Source: Acidobacteriota bacterium (GTDB taxonomy: Bacteria > Acidobacteriota > Thermoanaerobaculia > Multivoradales > Multivoraceae). Taken from it: DNA of 64,000 nt. The position numbers and the translations under genes were made by a program. Within the stretch, counting starts at the first letter, position 1; each line of letters begins with the position of its first letter. The notes beneath the pieces are model-generated. The model saw only the letters and a list, made by a program, of their open reading frames with translations. It ran no database searches and was not told the DNA's origin. Positions 60,435 to 64,000 of the stretch are shown here, in pieces. The stretch spans positions 62,001 to 126,000 of the forward strand of contig JAJCXN010000039.1 in the NCBI GenBank assembly GCA_029263415.1. Reading direction: 5' to 3'.

Positions 60435-62600
60435 CTAGGTTACCGGCTCTGTGTTAGATCGAGGAATGTCGAACGGCATCCCTTCGCGCAAGCAGCGTGC
60501 TGCGAGGATCGCGGCCAGAGAAACGGACCACAAATCGCCCCAGGGAATCGGTGCAGCGCCACCACGTGTTACGGACTCAGCAAATTTCTCAATCTCATGC
60601 GAGTGCCCCTTGTCTTGCCCCAAGCCCCTCGAGCGTCGTGTCTTGCCGCCGACCACTGTGATGACTTCGCGGAAGTCGTCGATCACGCCGACACGGCCGC
60701 CGCCGAAAACCTCGATCCGCTCCTTGGGAAATGCGCGGTCGCCGCCAGCCAGGTAACCGATCGAGGAGATGGCGCCATTCGCGTGCCGCAGGGTGATGAA
60801 ACACTGGTCGTCAGTAACCGGCGGCGCGTTCGGTCCGCCGATCGAGTCGGCGAAGACACGTACCGGTGGCGAGCCGTGCAGGTAGGTAGCGAGGTCGATC
60901 GCGTGACACGCCTCGCCTATGATCCGGCCGCCCCCGATCAGCTCGTCCTGAGGCCATTGGTCAGGCTCGATTGTTCCGGCGTTGAACCGATAAGAAAGAC
61001 TAAGGGGCGCCGTGACGCCCTCGAAAGCCTTCTTGAGTCGTTGTGCCGCCGGTGAGAACCGGCGGTTGAACCCCACCATTAGGATAGGCGATTCCCTGCG
61101 GTTGTTCGCGAGCGCCTCACGAATCCGCACCAGCTCGTCGACCGTCAGCGCCAGAGGCTTTTCGACGAAAACATGCTTGCCTGCGGAGATGGCTCGAATC
61201 ACCTGTTCCGCGTGGAGGTCGTGGCGGGTCAGCAGAAACACCACCCCGACTTCTGCATCGGTAAAGACGGAGTCTTCGTCACTCGTCGCTCGAGCAAAGC
61301 CGAATTGTTCTCCTCGGTCCACCGCAGAGAGACCGCGCGCGGTACAGAGCACCTGCGGTCGGAGGCGGTCAACCTTCTTGATCGCCGGAAGCAGGACAGA
61401 GGTCGCAAAGGCTCCCGCTCCGATACACCCAACTCCCATCGCCGTGCTGGCTAGGGAGGCCTTGAGTTCGATCGTCCGACGCGTCGGTTCGGGTGTCGCT
61501 TCCGAATAGTTCAAGACGACTCCGAGATAAGGCTCGGATTCCTGTTGGATCAATTCGTACGCCGCCTCCGCCTCAGCGACAGGAAAACGATGGCTGATGA
61601 GCGGCGAGACGTCGAGCTTGGTTTCGGCCATCGTACCGAGAACTGCCTGCATGTTGCGTTGCTCGGTCCAGCGGACGTAGGGCGCCGGATAGTCCTGGCC
61701 GCGCTCTTCGTACAGCGGATCGTAGCGGCCGGGACCATAAGAGCACGAAACCACCAGTTCGGCCTCTTTCTCATAAAACGGCGGTCGCGGAACCTCCATG
61801 CCCACCGCGCCGACGACGATGACGCGCCCCTTTTTTCGGACCGCTTCACCCGCCAATCGTATGGGCTCCGACGACGTGGTGGCCGCCGTGATCAAGACAG
61901 CGTCGGCGCCGAGGCCACCGGTCAATTCCAAGATTTCCTGCTCGCTCATCCGGGGCCGCGCGACAGCGGCTCCCATTGACAGCGCCAATTCACACTTAGA
62001 ACTCTCGAGATCCGTTCCTACGACTCGGCATCCGGCGGCTCGCAGCAGAGAAACGGCAATCTGTCCGACCAGTCCAAGGCCGATTACGAAGGCTGTTTCT
62101 CCGAGTGCCAACTTGGAGAGACGGACTCCCTGCAGAGCGATTGCACCGATTACCGTGAATGCGGCGTGTTCATGGGAGACGGAGTCGGGTACCACCGCAC
62201 AAAGGTTCTTGGCAACGCTGACCACCTCGGCATGGGGCCCATTCGAAGCCACCCGGTCACCTGGCCTGAACCCCTGTACCCCGGAACCACAGGCTAGAAC
62301 GATGCCAGACGAGCTATAGCCGAGAGGAGTCGGCTGCGACAGTTTGCTTTGGACCTGCTCATAGGTCTTCAATATGCCCTCTTGGCGGAGCTTCTGCAGA
62401 ACTCGCCGGACCTGGTCGGGTCGTTCACGGGCTTTGTTGAGAAGAGACTTCTGGGCGAGGTTGCGCACCGCCTTTTCGGTCCCTGCCGAGATGACGGATG
62501 CGACGTTGGCGATGACGATCTGACCGGGAGTCGCGATGGGCTCCGGGACCTCGACGATCCGGAGTTCTCCCCGGTTGAGTTTCTGGACGATCTGTTGCAT
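60435..62600 (-). CDS. Two-domain oxidoreductase (MDR-type dehydrogenase plus Gfo/Idh/MocA)
   Basis: This 721-residue fusion has two parts. Residues 1-360 are a medium-chain (zinc alcohol-type) dehydrogenase: PTPLGYSSSGIVLACGSGVQ, FRPGDRVASNGPHAEVV, ETAFVIGLGLVGQIAVSLL; the catalytic zinc Cys is not evident. Residues about 385-715 are Gfo/Idh/MocA-type: MGVGCIGAGAFATSVLLPAI, GKHVFVEKPLALTVDELV with catalytic Lys and GEACHAIDLATYL with His. Such fusions accompany heparinase-like proteins in polysaccharide loci and probably act on nucleotide sugars or glycan ends with NAD(P). The reaction is not known. Confidence 0.9.
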   Translation of the reverse strand: MQQIVQKLNRGELRIVEVPEPIATPGQIVIANVASVISAGTEKAVRNLAQKSLLNKARERPDQVRRVLQKLRQEGILKTYEQVQSKLSQPTPLGYSSSGIVLACGSGVQGFRPGDRVASNGPHAEVVSVAKNLCAVVPDSVSHEHAAFTVIGAIALQGVRLSKLALGETAFVIGLGLVGQIAVSLLRAAGCRVVGTDLESSKCELALSMGAAVARPRMSEQEILELTGGLGADAVLITAATTSSEPIRLAGEAVRKKGRVIVVGAVGMEVPRPPFYEKEAELVVSCSYGPGRYDPLYEERGQDYPAPYVRWTEQRNMQAVLGTMAETKLDVSPLISHRFPVAEAEAAYELIQQESEPYLGVVLNYSEATPEPTRRTIELKASLASTAMGVGCIGAGAFATSVLLPAIKKVDRLRPQVLCTARGLSAVDRGEQFGFARATSDEDSVFTDAEVGVVFLLTRHDLHAEQVIRAISAGKHVFVEKPLALTVDELVRIREALANNRRESPILMVGFNRRFSPAAQRLKKAFEGVTAPLSLSYRFNAGTIEPDQWPQDELIGGGRIIGEACHAIDLATYLHGSPPVRVFADSIGGPNAPPVTDDQCFITLRHANGAISSIGYLAGGDRAFPKERIEVFGGGRVGVIDDFREVITVVGGKTRRSRGLGQDKGHSHEIEKFAESVTRGGAAPIPWGDLWSVSLAAILAARCLREGMPFDIPRSNTEPVT

Positions 62601-62776
62601 TTGAGTAAATCTCTTTTCGCCGTCATCCTACATCTTGCCTTCCGTCGGGCCAAGGGTTACCGCAGTCGAGATGAACGAGGACTGGATCTACCCAACCTCT
62701 TCCACGTGCGAGAGGCGCCGGTGGAGATTCTGGCGTTCAACTGTCGAAGGAGGGCGCTCAGCTCGAGCTGCTGTAG

Positions 62777-63687
62777 TCAAGTCCAACCTGTTTCATCATC
62801 GGCGCTCCAAGATGCGGCACCACGGCGCTCAGCGAGTAGTATCTGCTCATCCGTGCGGGGAGTTTCTCTACGCGACCGAAGGAGCCCTGTGCCTTTGTAC
62901 CGATTTCGCCGCTGAGTGTCGATAGGCGCTCCGCCTGCCGGACTACTTACGGTGTTTTGATCAGACCGATCTGCACCGGCGTCGAGCTGTTGGCGAAGCT
63001 GCAGTTTGGTACCTGTTATTCGGGGTTGCGGTTTCCAGCATCCTTGACTGCAACCCTGAAGCGAAATTCATCGTCATGGTCAGAAATCCAGTGGACCTAG
63101 CATACTCTCACCACCCGCAGAGTGCGAATTGTGGTCACGAAGATGAGGGGCACTTCGAAGCGCCTTGGCGATTGCGGTCGGCGTGTTATCACTGCCAACG
63201 AATACCTTCGACCCTGGCCGACCCAAAAGCACTGCAAAACAGAGAAATCGCAAAGTTCAGTGAGCAGGTCGAACATCTCGACTCTCAAGGCCCGCGAGAG
63301 AGTGCCAGGGTTCTTGTGCTGTCGGACTTGCGCCGCAACTCCGATCACGTCCACCAGCGTGTATTACGCTCTGTGGACCTGGCCCGGGATAGCCGCGCTA
63401 CCTTTCCGAGCGTCAACCGCGATCGAAACATTCGATTGCGAGGGATACGCCGTTTGTCTGCCATCGGTTCGTCGATCGAGCGTCCGGTCGGCGTCCGCCG
63501 TTCGTTCGCGATCTGGCGGGGCCCTTCACCTACTATTGTCGCCCATCCAAAATACCCGCCGCTTGAGCATTCGCTAAGGGCAGAGCACCAGACATTCTTT
63601 GAAAAGGCCGTTTCCAGCGTTTCTGATCCGTCGATCATGATCTATCGGTTTGATCTCGCTGAGACGAGGAGTACTCTTGATTGCTGA
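62777..63687 (+). pseudogene. Decayed sulfotransferase
   Basis: The gene is split over two frames. In frame from 62777: PTCFIIGAPRCGTTALSE, the PAPS-binding 5'-PSB loop, then a TAG. The match goes on in another frame: SAHPC...LCTDFAAECR, an in-frame TAG (62923-62925), then LPDYLRCFDQTDLHRRRAVG, EAAVWYLLFG, KFIVMVRNPVDLAYSHH (3'-PB motif with Arg and Ser), EIAKFSEQVEHL and RVLVLSDLRRNSDHVHQRVL. So at least one frameshift (about 62832-62845) and one stop have accumulated. Intact relatives move sulfate from PAPS to sugars or lipids. The tail overlaps the start of the next gene. Confidence 0.78.
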
Positions 63688-64000
63688 AAAGAAGGTCTTG
63701 ATAATCGCCAATGACTTCCCGCCGATTGGGGGGGCGGGGGTCCAGCGTTCACTCTATTTTGCCAAGTACCTGCAACAGTTTGGTTGGCTTCCTGTGGTCT
63801 TGACGGTCAAAGATGTTGCTTTCCCGGCCAAAGACCCGACGCTGTTGGACGAGCTTCCTGCTGAGGTTGAGATCCTGCGCACCGCAACCTGGGAACTGCG
63901 GCGTCTCGCGTGGCAGCTCGAGTTGGTTCGGTCCGACCCGAGGATGCCGTTGGCGCCTTCGCGGGCGCTCAAGCCCGGACCCGCTGGCGCCACGGCTTCG
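63677..64000 (+). CDS. Glycosyltransferase family 4, N-terminal part (cut by window end)
   Basis: A TTG start at 63677 follows GAGGAG by five bases. The 108 residues in the window begin LIAEKKVLIIANDFPPIGGA, then GVQRSLYFAKYLQQFGWLPV and LTVKDVAFPAKDPTLLDELP. This is the GT-B N-terminal pattern (NDFPP-x-GGAGVQR) of GT4 enzymes. The frame stays open to the edge. It would add a sugar to the glycan made by this locus. Its start overlaps the last codons of the decayed sulfotransferase. Confidence 0.82.
   Translation, partial: MIAEKKVLIIANDFPPIGGAGVQRSLYFAKYLQQFGWLPVVLTVKDVAFPAKDPTLLDELPAEVEILRTATWELRRLAWQLELVRSDPRMPLAPSRALKPGPAGATAS

Overview
The window is a GC-rich (by eye about 60%), densely coded chromosomal segment from a Gram-negative heterotroph. 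I infer Acidobacteriota, perhaps a Thermoanaerobaculia-like lineage. The basis is the protein mix: PEGA-domain Ser/Thr kinases, tricorn and DUF5117-type peptidases, an FG-GAP/TPR gene pair, lipoproteins and an outer-membrane porin, and a protein with two copies of a C-terminal domain (WFF...VxxxVKVLxxC...) that I associate with that phylum. The lineage is an inference, not a measurement. I see no rRNA, tRNA, CRISPR array, prophage or transposase gene.

Layout. (1) 0.3-8.6 kb, minus strand: M48 metallopeptidase, then a kinase / TPR-beta-propeller / PEGA-PDZ gene set that looks like an envelope-linked signalling cassette. (2) 8.9-16.1 kb, plus strand: an unknown protein, a TRAP transporter (binding protein plus fused DctQM permease), a gingipain-like C25 peptidase and a small fibronectin-type lipoprotein. 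(3) 16.2-24 kb: fatty-acid desaturase, VOC protein, GNAT acetyltransferase, a GST-like protein and a 1326-residue Calx-beta protein. Here lie a 338-bp MITE-like element with imperfect 33-bp terminal inverted repeats and a five-unit 13-bp minisatellite. (4) 24-40 kb: tricorn peptidase, MAPEG protein, a DUF885-like protein without its zinc motif, PfkB, a porin, an MmyB-type regulator, a second GST, a zinc peptidase and an FG-GAP/TPR pair. (5) 40-45.8 kb: two large secreted proteins (cadherin-like repeats; a tail-fibre-like coiled-coil protein), each behind a structured leader. The first leader carries a tandem ~58-nt motif with mutually exclusive pairings and is the best candidate here for an undescribed regulatory element. 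(6) 45.8-64 kb: an envelope polysaccharide locus with a sulfatase-superfamily lipoprotein, acyltransferase, methyltransferases, WecA-like, WecB, WecC, glycosyltransferases, heparinase-like protein, Wzx-like flippase and a two-domain oxidoreductase. It also holds two decayed genes: a carbamoyltransferase cut off inside its VxHH motif and a frameshifted sulfotransferase.

How the genes fit together. WecB and WecC would convert UDP-GlcNAc to UDP-ManNAcA, the WecA-like enzyme would load the lipid carrier, the GT4 enzymes would extend the chain and the flippase would export it. The acyltransferase, methyltransferases and lost sulfo- and carbamoyl-transferases point to a decorated glycan whose decoration is evolving. 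The secreted peptidases, adhesin-like proteins and TRAP uptake system fit a particle-attached, protein- and polymer-degrading life.
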